From: Methanobacteriota archaeon
GTDB taxonomy: Archaea; Thermoplasmatota; Poseidoniia; Poseidoniales; Poseidoniaceae
Direction: 5' to 3'
Assembly (NCBI GenBank): GCA_002722695.1
Contig: PBMS01000003.1
Span: 7,148 to 39,584 of the forward strand
Length of the DNA: 32,437 nucleotides
Shown here piece by piece: positions 18,262-26,299 of this stretch. The notes under the pieces are model-generated. The model was not told where the DNA came from, did no database searches, and was given only the letters and a program-made list of their open reading frames with translations. Each line of letters opens with the position of its first letter. Position 1 is the first letter of the stretch. The translations under genes were made by a program, and so were the position numbers.

Positions 18262-18707
18262 TGCGCTCAACCACCCTTCGGGATTCTCAAGCCGGTCAAA
18301 TGCTGCTCGCCACCGGCGTCGTCCTTCTGATGTCGTTGTTGTCCATGGCGATCTTCGGTGTAAAAGTGGCTGGATTGACGCTGCCGCACGAACCCGCCTC
18401 CGACGATGTCATCGACACGACCGAGCAAGTGCTCGAATCCATTCAGCCGCTGACCCAAGCACGAATGGACTTGTGGGTGGAGGGTGGTCTGGAAGCCTTA
18501 GAGGCCGCTGAGTTGGGCTTTGAGACCGTGCACGACGATCTTCTGCACCACGGTGAACTTCGCGGGGTTGAAATTAAACTCACCAACATGGTTCTGAATC
18601 AAACGGACTCGAGCACCATTCAGGTCAACGCCGAACTCGGTGTGTCCGACGGCGACGCCATGCTGAATTACGACGTGAGTTTCACGCTCGACGTTCAGAC
18701 TTCGTGA
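18261..18707 (+). CDS. Small pilin-like protein
   Basis: MRSTTLRDSQAGQMLLATGVVLLMSLLSMAIFGVKVAGL N-terminal hydrophobic helix; 1-nt overlap with the previous gene. Confidence 0.65.
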   Translation: MRSTTLRDSQAGQMLLATGVVLLMSLLSMAIFGVKVAGLTLPHEPASDDVIDTTEQVLESIQPLTQARMDLWVEGGLEALEAAELGFETVHDDLLHHGELRGVEIKLTNMVLNQTDSSTIQVNAELGVSDGDAMLNYDVSFTLDVQTS

Positions 18708-19339
18708 TGCGCATCAATGGCGCGGTTCAGCAGTGTGTTGATTCGTTCGACATCGTTGTCCACTCGCGTCGGATCGACCATTGGCCAGTTGGCGATTTTT
18801 GCTCGCTCAATGAGACCGTCTTGAATGGCCCGAATCCTCGTAAAGTTTGCGAGGTACCGGTCCGAGCGACGGTAGGAATGCGCATCTCTCGATTGGAGCA
18901 TGGAGCGGTGGGCTCGCTCCTCATCGACCACCATGACCACACCGAGAGCAACCCCTCCAGCGTCTTCCCATGCCTTGAGCATGCGAGCGTTGGGTACGAT
19001 GTGGACGCCCTCCAGGAGCAAGTCAATGCCTTCTCGTCGTGCGCGTTCAACCGTTGCGGACACGCCTGCTTCAACGGCGAGGCAAGTTTCGTTCCAGTCA
19101 AGCACGGGTTCGCCGCTGCTGCCTCGGGAAAACGACGATCGATGGAGTGCTTCATCGAGGTGGTTTGCGTCGGTTGCCCGCATGATCTCACGTACGGCGT
19201 CGGTTGACATCACTCTCGTAAAGCCTGCTCGCTGAGCAACGCCAACGGCCACCGTGGACTTGCCCACGCCGGTCGCTCCGGCAATGATGAGCAGTCGTGG
19301 CGGCCGGGCCGAGAGCGCCTGGGCGGTTTGGGAGGCCAT
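18695..19339 (-). CDS. 2-phosphoglycerate kinase-like P-loop protein
   Basis: LLIIAGATGVGKSTVAVGVAQRAGFTRVMSTDAVREIMRATD...LHRSSFSRG; LLLEGVHIVPN; SYRRSDRYLANFTRIRAIQDGLIERAK. Confidence 0.72.
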   Translation of the reverse strand: MASQTAQALSARPPRLLIIAGATGVGKSTVAVGVAQRAGFTRVMSTDAVREIMRATDANHLDEALHRSSFSRGSSGEPVLDWNETCLAVEAGVSATVERARREGIDLLLEGVHIVPNARMLKAWEDAGGVALGVVMVVDEERAHRSMLQSRDAHSYRRSDRYLANFTRIRAIQDGLIERAKIANWPMVDPTRVDNDVERINTLLNRAIDAHHEV

Positions 19340-19476
19340 CCCCACCCTGCGTGTCATGCCATCAAGCGAAGCGCACGAGCACATGAGGGTTCTGCCCTCT
19401 TCTGGGCACAGGCTGTTGGTTTTACGCCGTTGCGATGCACCGATGCCCCTTTGAATCGGGCTGACTTGGAACTTTC

Positions 19477-20913
19477 ATGGCCGATGAACAGATGTGGATT
19501 GCCGGTGAATGGTGCGCCGCGGAGAACGGAGAAACCAGCGATGCCCTGAACCCTGCAACAGGAGAGGTCATGGCCACCGTGCCCAAGGCGACCGTGGGCG
19601 ACGTCAACCGCTGCGTTGAGTTCTCACGCACTGCCCTCAACAACCCTGAATGGAAGAACATGGACCCTGCTCAACGGGGCCGTGTGCTCAACAAGATGGC
19701 CGCCGTCACCTATTCCAAGGCGAAAGAACTCGCTACGATTGAATCGTCGAACAACGGCAAAACCTTCCGTGAAGCGCTTTCCGAGGTGCGGTACGGCGCG
19801 TGGACGTTTGAATACTTCGCAGGCATGACGGACAAGATTGAGGGCAGCACAATTCCAGTGCCCGGATCGAGATTGAACTACACCCTTCGTCAACCGTTGG
19901 GCGTGACCGCCCACATCGTTCCGTGGAACTTTCCATTGCAGTTGGCTCTGCGATCCATCGCACCTGCGCTTGCAGCGGGTTGCACCGTCATCGCCAAACC
20001 TGCCTCGTGGACGCCGCTCTCTCTGCTGGCTTGGTGCAAAGCCATTGACGAGGGCGAGACCGGTTTACCATCCGGTGTTCTTCAGGTGCTGACCGGATCG
20101 GGAGCGTTGGCCGGCGATGCGCTCGCTGGCCACGCTGGCGTGGACGGCGTGGTGCTCACCGGTGGCGTACCCACCGGTAAAATGGTCATGGCCAAAGCCA
20201 GCGAACAGCTCACACCCGTCACCCTTGAACTCGGCGGAAAGGGGGCCAACATCGTCTTCCCCGATGCCAATCTGCGCTACGCTGCCAAAGCGATTTGCTT
20301 TGGAATCTTCATGAACGCAGGTCAGATGTGCTGGGCAGGTTCTCGCCTGTTGGTGCACGAGGACGTCCACGACGAATTGGTCGAGGCCGTCTGCGCAGAG
20401 GTGTCGAAATGGCCGGTTGGCCCCGGCATGGAAGAGGGCGTCCGCATCGGCAGTTTGGTCCACGAACGCCACCGTGCGGAAGTGTTGGAAAAACTCGAGG
20501 CGGGTTTGGCCGAAGGTGGCTCGCTTGCTCTTGGTGGTCAGGCGCTCGATCGAGACGGGGCGTTCATGCAGGCAACCGTGGTCACCGGGGTCGACCGATC
20601 CCACCTGTTGTTCCAAGACGAGTTGTTTGGACCGGTGTTGTCCGTCACGTCGTTTTCAACCGAGGAAGAGGCGCTTGAGCTTGCCAACGACACCCCGTTC
20701 GGCCTGCTCAACGGCGTGTGGACCAACGATCTGAAACGAGCCCACAGTCTTGCAAGAGATCTCGAGTGCGGCATGGTGTCCATCAACGAATTTCCCATCA
20801 CGTTTCCACAGACGGCTTTCACCGGTTGGAAGCATTCCGGCATCGGTGTAGAGCAGAGCAAGGAAGCGCTTCGCTTCTACACCAAGGTCAAGAACGTGAA
20901 CGTCAAACTCTGA
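19477..20913 (+). CDS. NAD(P)-dependent aldehyde dehydrogenase
   Basis: VPWNFPLQLALRSIAPALAAGCTVIAKPASWTP, LELGGKGANIVFPDAN, NAGQMCWAGSRLLV, FGPVLSVTSF. Confidence 0.95.
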   Translation: MADEQMWIAGEWCAAENGETSDALNPATGEVMATVPKATVGDVNRCVEFSRTALNNPEWKNMDPAQRGRVLNKMAAVTYSKAKELATIESSNNGKTFREALSEVRYGAWTFEYFAGMTDKIEGSTIPVPGSRLNYTLRQPLGVTAHIVPWNFPLQLALRSIAPALAAGCTVIAKPASWTPLSLLAWCKAIDEGETGLPSGVLQVLTGSGALAGDALAGHAGVDGVVLTGGVPTGKMVMAKASEQLTPVTLELGGKGANIVFPDANLRYAAKAICFGIFMNAGQMCWAGSRLLVHEDVHDELVEAVCAEVSKWPVGPGMEEGVRIGSLVHERHRAEVLEKLEAGLAEGGSLALGGQALDRDGAFMQATVVTGVDRSHLLFQDELFGPVLSVTSFSTEEEALELANDTPFGLLNGVWTNDLKRAHSLARDLECGMVSINEFPITFPQTAFTGWKHSGIGVEQSKEALRFYTKVKNVNVKL

Positions 20914-20919
20914 GGTGAA

Positions 20920-21702
20920 TTGGTGGCCGTTGAAGTCGAACAGCGCAATGACGTACGCGTCATCAAGATGGCCGGGCAAGCCTCCACTCAATCGTTTTCG
21001 ATGGCGTTTTTGCCGACGATCGCCAGCGCCATCGATGACGGTCTGAACGACATCGGCACCAAGGCCATCGTGTTGACAGGTGACGGCCGCTTTTTCTCAG
21101 CGGGCGCCGACATCAACGCTTTCCAAGAAGCTATTGAACAGGACAACGCACCAGCGTTGATCCGCAACCTGACCGGTGTTCTTCATCCGTTGCTCCAACG
21201 CATTCGAACCTCCTCCACCATCGTGGTCGCTGCACTTAATGGTGTATCGGCCGGCGGTGGTCTCGGTCTCGCTCTTGCATGCGATGCTCGAATTGGCACG
21301 TCCGGTGCTCGTATGGCGGCGTCGTACGCAGGGATGGGTCTCTCGCCCGACGGGGGAACCACGTGGCTGTTGCCTCGTCTGGTGGGCGAGCAGCGCGCAC
21401 GGCGATTTTTCATGAGCAACGAAATTTGGTCCGGAGAGCAGGCGCATGAATACGGGGCGATCGACGTTTTTGTGGACGAACCGTCGTTGATGGACACCGC
21501 CATCGGACTCGCCACGATGTGGGCGTCATGGGGACCTCACACCAAGGAGGCGACCAAGCATCTTCTCCACGTTCAAACCGACAACGACTTCTCAACCCAC
21601 CTTGACCACGAGCGGACGCTGATTGAAGCCGCCGGTACAACCGAGGCGTTCCGTGAGGGCGTCGCTGCCTTTCTTGAGAAGCGTCGACCGTCCTTCGAGT
21701 GA
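20920..21702 (+). CDS. Enoyl-CoA hydratase/isomerase (crotonase) family protein
   Basis: FFSAGADINAF, ALNGVSAGGGLGLALACDARIG, MGLSPDGGTTWLLPRLVG. TTG 20920 or GTG 20923 start; 6 nt after the ALDH stop. Confidence 0.9.
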   Translation: MVAVEVEQRNDVRVIKMAGQASTQSFSMAFLPTIASAIDDGLNDIGTKAIVLTGDGRFFSAGADINAFQEAIEQDNAPALIRNLTGVLHPLLQRIRTSSTIVVAALNGVSAGGGLGLALACDARIGTSGARMAASYAGMGLSPDGGTTWLLPRLVGEQRARRFFMSNEIWSGEQAHEYGAIDVFVDEPSLMDTAIGLATMWASWGPHTKEATKHLLHVQTDNDFSTHLDHERTLIEAAGTTEAFREGVAAFLEKRRPSFE

Positions 21703-21703
21703 A

Positions 21704-22648
21704 TCAGTGAATCTGGAACTGCACCTGTTGCTGCGCCTTACCGCCGCCGAGTCGTGTCAGTCCGACGATCAATGCGATGAGGCCACCGCACATTGAACAG
21801 CATCCCGAGCCGAAGCCCACCGCTGAGAGCACGCCAGCGCCGATGGCGTCGTCAACAAACGGAGCTAGCATGGCGTCCAGGTCGACGGCGGACATGGAAA
21901 CACCTGCATCGTTTGAAACCGTGAACACCTCACCCACCCCACAACGGTGCCCGCTGTCGTCCTCGCCGTCGACGAGGGTGTGGCAGATTCGAGCGACCAC
22001 GATGGCGTCTTTGATGTCCCAGTAAGGTTCTCCTGCGTTGGAGTTCTTCTCAGTCGGTGATGTTGAACAAGAAAATCGTGCCGCTCGCTCGCTAGCGTCT
22101 TCTCCGTCGGCGTCGATGATGGAGAAATTCACACCTTCGCACGCATCGATGATGCCGTTGTCGTTTTCATCCGCTTTGGGGTCGCCGGGTATCAGAAGGT
22201 ACCACCCCTCCTCGCCCAAACCGTCAGCATCGTCGTAAGTTAGTTCAGCGTTTCCTTCGAACTCTATCGTGTAGGCCATGGTTTGGAGATCGTTGTACAT
22301 GCCCTCAATGGAACCGGCGATCAGTGATCCGGCGATGAGTGCGATGACACCAATGGCAGCAAGAACTCCAGCAACAATCATTGCACCCTTCGGGCCTTTG
22401 ACGTTGCCGGCGACCACCAATTGTTGCGGGGAGGCCCCGACTTGGTAGCCACCGGCCACCATTTCGGGGGTGATTTGGTCCATGGTCGTGGGTATCGAGG
22501 CAGCCACCATATCGGGCATGACTTGGTCCGTGGTCGTGGGCGTTGGATCGGAGACTTCGTCAGAGGTCGGCGTCTCTGTCGTCGGCTCTGGCTCGCTTTT
22601 TTCTTCTTTTTCAATAGCGCCCCAGGGTGTTGGGTTCACGTCGTCCAT
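21704..22648 (-). CDS. Hypothetical membrane protein with repeat-containing N-terminus and a Ca-binding-like DENDNG loop
   Basis: Thr/Pro/Glu-rich N-terminus, two hydrophobic regions (VAGVLAAIGVIALIAGSLIAG; CGGLIALIVGLTRL), PKADENDNGIIDACEG. Confidence 0.7.
   Translation of the reverse strand: MDDVNPTPWGAIEKEEKSEPEPTTETPTSDEVSDPTPTTTDQVMPDMVAASIPTTMDQITPEMVAGGYQVGASPQQLVVAGNVKGPKGAMIVAGVLAAIGVIALIAGSLIAGSIEGMYNDLQTMAYTIEFEGNAELTYDDADGLGEEGWYLLIPGDPKADENDNGIIDACEGVNFSIIDADGEDASERAARFSCSTSPTEKNSNAGEPYWDIKDAIVVARICHTLVDGEDDSGHRCGVGEVFTVSNDAGVSMSAVDLDAMLAPFVDDAIGAGVLSAVGFGSGCCSMCGGLIALIVGLTRLGGGKAQQQVQFQIH
22455..22550 (-). repeat. Two tandem imperfect 48-bp (16-codon) in-frame repeats
   Basis: 22455-22502 and 22503-22550 both contain gccaccat[t/a]tcggg..tga[t/c]ttggtcc[a/g]tggtcgtggg, encoding T(T/M)DQ(V/I)(M/T)P(D/E)MVA repeats. 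Confidence 0.8.
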
Positions 22649-22698
22649 GATGAGGTGGAACAGGTGCAACTCAATAAATCAGTGGGAACAGGCAACGT

Positions 22699-23583
22699 TC
22701 ACTCGAGGTCGGTTTCTTGGGCCTCTCCGCTGGACCAATCGTAAATTCCTCGACCGCTCTTTTTTCCCAATCGCCCTTCGGCCACAAGCCGCTCCAGCAG
22801 GGGGTGCGGGGCGTACGCGTCGTCGTCAAACGACGCCTGCAAGTTGAGCAGGATGTCTCGTCGCACGTCGAGGCCGACCAAGTCGGTCAGCGCCAACGGT
22901 CCCATCGGGTGCTTGTAGCCAAGAACCATCGCCGTGTCGATGTCCTTGGCGCTCGCAACGCCGTCGGCCAACATGCGTATGGCTTCGTTTCCGAGGACAA
23001 CGCCAAGACGACTGGTCGCAAACCCGGGGACATCGTTGACCAAAATCGTGGTTTTGCCCATGGCGCTTCCAGCGGCTTCTGCCGTCTCGATGGTGGCCTG
23101 AGAGGTTTGATCGTGGCGAACCAATTCCAGTAATTTCATGATCGGAACTGGATTGAAAAAATGCATGCCGATGACACGGTCTGGTCGTGCGGTTGCTGAA
23201 GCGATTTCGGCAATCGAAATCGAGGACGTGTTTGTGCCCAGAATTGCGTGTTCAGGAGCCAATTCATCGAGTTGGGCGAAGATGTTGTGCTTGAGATCGG
23301 GAAGTTCTGGGACGGCCTCGATGACGAGGTCGGCGTCTCCGACCGCTTCTGCGAAGTCGGCGACCGCGTCGAGGTTATCGGACCAAGTTTTGCGTTGCTC
23401 CGGTGTGGTTTTCCCTCGCGCAATGCCTGTTTCCCAAAAGGCCTCGATTCGCTCCATCCCACGCTCGAGCCCTTCAGGAAAAGCATCGTACAGCTTGGTC
23501 GCCCAGCCGGCTTGGGCACAGACTTGAGCGATGCCAGCACCCATGGTTCCAGCACCGATCACCGCAACGCGTTCAATGGTCAT
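22699..23583 (-). CDS. 3-hydroxyacyl-CoA (3-hydroxybutyryl-CoA-like) dehydrogenase
   Basis: VAVIGAGTMGAGIAQVCAQAGW, ILGTNTSSISIAEIA, RVIGMHFFNPVPIMKLLELV, NDVPGFATSRLG, GYKHPMGPLALTDLVGLD. Confidence 0.95.
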   Translation of the reverse strand: MTIERVAVIGAGTMGAGIAQVCAQAGWATKLYDAFPEGLERGMERIEAFWETGIARGKTTPEQRKTWSDNLDAVADFAEAVGDADLVIEAVPELPDLKHNIFAQLDELAPEHAILGTNTSSISIAEIASATARPDRVIGMHFFNPVPIMKLLELVRHDQTSQATIETAEAAGSAMGKTTILVNDVPGFATSRLGVVLGNEAIRMLADGVASAKDIDTAMVLGYKHPMGPLALTDLVGLDVRRDILLNLQASFDDDAYAPHPLLERLVAEGRLGKKSGRGIYDWSSGEAQETDLE

Positions 23584-23605
23584 GGCTCGTGGAGCACGCT
23601 CCCCT

Positions 23606-24529
23606 TCATGATGCTTGCTCGGCGGATGTCTGTTTGGATTGGGCAAGCAGCACCCCTCCCACGATCAGAGCGAACGCCACGGCCAGGGACGCCCCAGGGC
23701 GCTCACCCAACAGTTGCTGTCCACCGAGAATACCGAACGGAGGTACGAGGTAGACGTAGAACGCAGCGGGTCCAGCGCCAATGATTCGTATACCGTCTGC
23801 GAACCAGACATAGGCAACGACCGTGGAAAACAAGGCGAGAAACACGATTCCCATCCAGGCCTCGATGCTCGGAGCCGTCCACGATGCTCCCAACGCTTCG
23901 AAGCCCGCCCACGGTGTGAGAATCGCAAGCCCGACAACGGACGACCAGACGGTCAGGTGAAGTGGGCTCAACGGGCCTTCAGCGTCGTTGGGCGTCTGCG
24001 TCATCACCCGTTTCATGACGATGGAGGAGGCGGCCCACGCCAACGCTGATCCGGCGATGAAGGTGTTTCCAATCCAGCGTTCCATCGCAGGGATGTCGGT
24101 GTTGGGTGAGGCCACGAACAGAACCGCCACACCGGCCAAGGCCAGTGCGAGACCGCCCAACAGGCGCCACGTCATTCGTTCACTCAGGAAAAACACGGCC
24201 AGGAAAGCGGTGAACAACGGGTTGAGCGTGATCATCAGCGACGCATCACCCGCAGCGGTGTAGCTCATGCCGTACATGAACAGCGCTTGGTACAGGAAGG
24301 TGGAGAAGAGGCCGATGCACGCCACTTGCTTCCATTGGGTTGGGGAGGGGAGGGTCCACTGGCGGGTCCATTTCAGGTATCCCAGGAACATGAGGACGAC
24401 CATGACGTACCGAATCCAAGCGGCACCGATGGGCGGGAGTTCGGTGGCGACCACTCGTCCAGCCGGCCACCCAAAACCCCAGATGGCGGCAACGATGATG
24501 AGTTTGATGTGAACGCTGGCGTTGTTCAT
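23606..24529 (-). CDS. EamA/DMT-superfamily transporter
   Basis: Ten-TM pattern with duplicated EamA halves: IKLIIVAAIWGFGWPAGRVVATELPPIGAAWIRYVMV and AWMGIVFLALFSTVVAYVWFADGIRIIGAGPAAFYVYLVPPFGIL. Confidence 0.9.
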   Translation of the reverse strand: MNNASVHIKLIIVAAIWGFGWPAGRVVATELPPIGAAWIRYVMVVLMFLGYLKWTRQWTLPSPTQWKQVACIGLFSTFLYQALFMYGMSYTAAGDASLMITLNPLFTAFLAVFFLSERMTWRLLGGLALALAGVAVLFVASPNTDIPAMERWIGNTFIAGSALAWAASSIVMKRVMTQTPNDAEGPLSPLHLTVWSSVVGLAILTPWAGFEALGASWTAPSIEAWMGIVFLALFSTVVAYVWFADGIRIIGAGPAAFYVYLVPPFGILGGQQLLGERPGASLAVAFALIVGGVLLAQSKQTSAEQAS

Positions 24530-25068
24530 TCAAACCGCTCCAAGCCCAACTGCAGCATCCGGGTACGGGGGAGTCCGATTTCCGGTAGTCCTGCGGCGGG
24601 GGCGTGGAGTTTGAGGCCTTCGATTCGATTGACGTACAACCCGTAACTTGCGATGTCGTCCGGTTTGTACGGTGTGTCAAGGCCCATTTTCTGGAGCGTC
24701 ATGCACGCTTTTTCGGAGTAGATTGGGAACAGGTTGGTCGAGAAGTGCATCCATTCGGAAATGCGCTGAGCGTCCACTCCGTCAAGAGTCATCAGGTGCT
24801 CGAGCAAGGAGACATCGGGATAGGTTGTGGTTCGAAGAACCATTTCCACTTCGTTGACGATGTCTTCTGGCCATGCAAAGGGGGTCCGTTTCGACCACCT
24901 GTCAGCGATGCTGATGTGCTTGATGGGTTGCTCCGCTTGCACGGTGTAGAGGGATTCGATGTAGGACCGGTCCTCGTAGGCATCGGTGACCAGATCGGGC
25001 AACGCTTCAAAGAAGCGTTCGCACATCACGGCGTTAACACCGTAGAGAGCGACGGGGATCAAGAACAA
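24526..25068 (-). CDS. Conserved-looking hypothetical protein within the oxygenase cluster
   Basis: 180-aa ORF, TTG start, 4-nt overlap with the downstream transporter gene. No family recognised. Confidence 0.6.
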   Translation of the reverse strand: MFLIPVALYGVNAVMCERFFEALPDLVTDAYEDRSYIESLYTVQAEQPIKHISIADRWSKRTPFAWPEDIVNEVEMVLRTTTYPDVSLLEHLMTLDGVDAQRISEWMHFSTNLFPIYSEKACMTLQKMGLDTPYKPDDIASYGLYVNRIEGLKLHAPAAGLPEIGLPRTRMLQLGLERFE

Positions 25069-25079
25069 TCACCTCAACA

Positions 25080-26240
25080 TCAGGCCTGGGCGCCGATGCC
25101 GGAAGCGATTTGACGGGCCGTCATTCGCTTCTCTGCCACCCACTGTTCCTTGAAGAGCTCCTTCAGGTCCTCTTCGTCTTGCGCAGTGGGAAGGTGGTTG
25201 TTGATGTAGGCGGTCCATTCGTCGTCCGATCCTTCGAAAAGTGTGCCTTCAACGGTGTATCGTTGACGTCGGAAGGTACCGATTTCTCGGTTGAAGTTCT
25301 CGTGGGGTACGTAGAGCTTTGCTGCGCCTTCTGGAAGGTAGCCGCACAACTTCCTCACTTCACCGACGATTTCGTCGTGGTAGTGTTGTCGAGCTTCTTC
25401 GTTCAGGGTCTCTTTGGAGACTTCGAGGTTGGCCTCGAGTTTCTTGCGCTCGTCCCAGCGTCCTTTGATGCCCCACACGTAGGCCCAGTGAGCCGATGAG
25501 GATTCATCAACGCCGAACAGGTCGTGCGCAGTGGAGACCCACTTGTTGATGTAGCGCTGAAGCATGTCAAGTGGAATAACGCCGGCCTTGATGATGCGGC
25601 GCAATCCGTTGGAACCGGTTCCCAAGTGGAAGGACTCCTCTTTGAGCATGGGCCCCATGCTGGCGGCCAAGGGTTTGAACGCCGACGTGGAGAGCATGCC
25701 GAGTTGGAATTTACCGTCTCGGTCGACAAACATCGTGTAGCAGAAGAAATCAAGCCAGTGGGGCATGGGTCGGTTGAACGCACCGAGCAGTCGGTCGCCG
25801 TCCTGGGCGTTGCGCTCGAGGAGCTTTTGTGCCTCACGTCGTCCTTGCTGGCCGAAGTAGGTCATCAAGAGGTAGGCCATCTGCCATCCGTGGCGCTGTT
25901 CCTCGGCCATGATTCGAGCAGCAGCGTAGCGGTCGTAGTCGGTTGGTGCGGTGGCGAGGAGGTGGCGTTGTTGTTCAACGGACGCAAATTCGGTGTCGCC
26001 TTGAACGGTGATCATGCTGACCAGAGCGTCTCGCATGCTTTGGTGGGGGACCTGCAGCGAGCGCTCCCATTTGCGGCGGCCTTCGTAGTCTCCGAATTCA
26101 ATCGTGTCGCCTGCTCGCTCCCAATCGAATTGAATCGAGAGGTCAAAATCGCCCATCCATTCTCGTTCGTAGCCAACAGTGTCCTGCCATGCTTTGAAAT
26201 TCTCAATCCAGTCGTCCCAGGTCTTCGGTAGGTTGTCCAT
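25080..26240 (-). CDS. BoxB/PaaA-like di-iron (ferritin-like) CoA-thioester oxygenase/epoxidase
   Basis: QGDTEFASVEQQRHLLATAPTDYDRY, MAEEQRHGWQMAYLLMTYFG (ExxH), MFVDRDGKFQLGMLSTSAFKPLAASMGPMLKEESFHLGTGSNGL (ExxH) resemble benzoyl-CoA epoxidase BoxB / phenylacetyl-CoA epoxidase PaaA. Confidence 0.75.
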   Translation of the reverse strand: MDNLPKTWDDWIENFKAWQDTVGYEREWMGDFDLSIQFDWERAGDTIEFGDYEGRRKWERSLQVPHQSMRDALVSMITVQGDTEFASVEQQRHLLATAPTDYDRYAAARIMAEEQRHGWQMAYLLMTYFGQQGRREAQKLLERNAQDGDRLLGAFNRPMPHWLDFFCYTMFVDRDGKFQLGMLSTSAFKPLAASMGPMLKEESFHLGTGSNGLRRIIKAGVIPLDMLQRYINKWVSTAHDLFGVDESSSAHWAYVWGIKGRWDERKKLEANLEVSKETLNEEARQHYHDEIVGEVRKLCGYLPEGAAKLYVPHENFNREIGTFRRQRYTVEGTLFEGSDDEWTAYINNHLPTAQDEEDLKELFKEQWVAEKRMTARQIASGIGAQA

Positions 26241-26262
26241 GGTGTGGGCTAAACCCCGACCT

Positions 26263-26270
26263 CCTTATAC
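26263..26270 (-). promoter_or_regulatory. Putative TATA box of the oxygenase gene (GTATAAGG on the minus strand)
   Basis: About 23-30 bp upstream of the ATG at 26240, consistent with a leaderless or near-leaderless transcript. Confidence 0.55.
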
Positions 26271-26275
26271 CCTTT

Positions 26276-26299
26276 ACGAACATGTTCGTACGAACATGT
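26276..26299. promoter_or_regulatory. Overlapping palindromes (candidate operator): perfect 20-bp ACATGTTCGTACGAACATGT plus overlapping perfect 14-bp ACGAACATGTTCGT
   Basis: Read directly: 26280-26299 and 26276-26289 are each identical to their own reverse complement. They lie upstream of the oxygenase TATA box. Confidence 0.7.
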
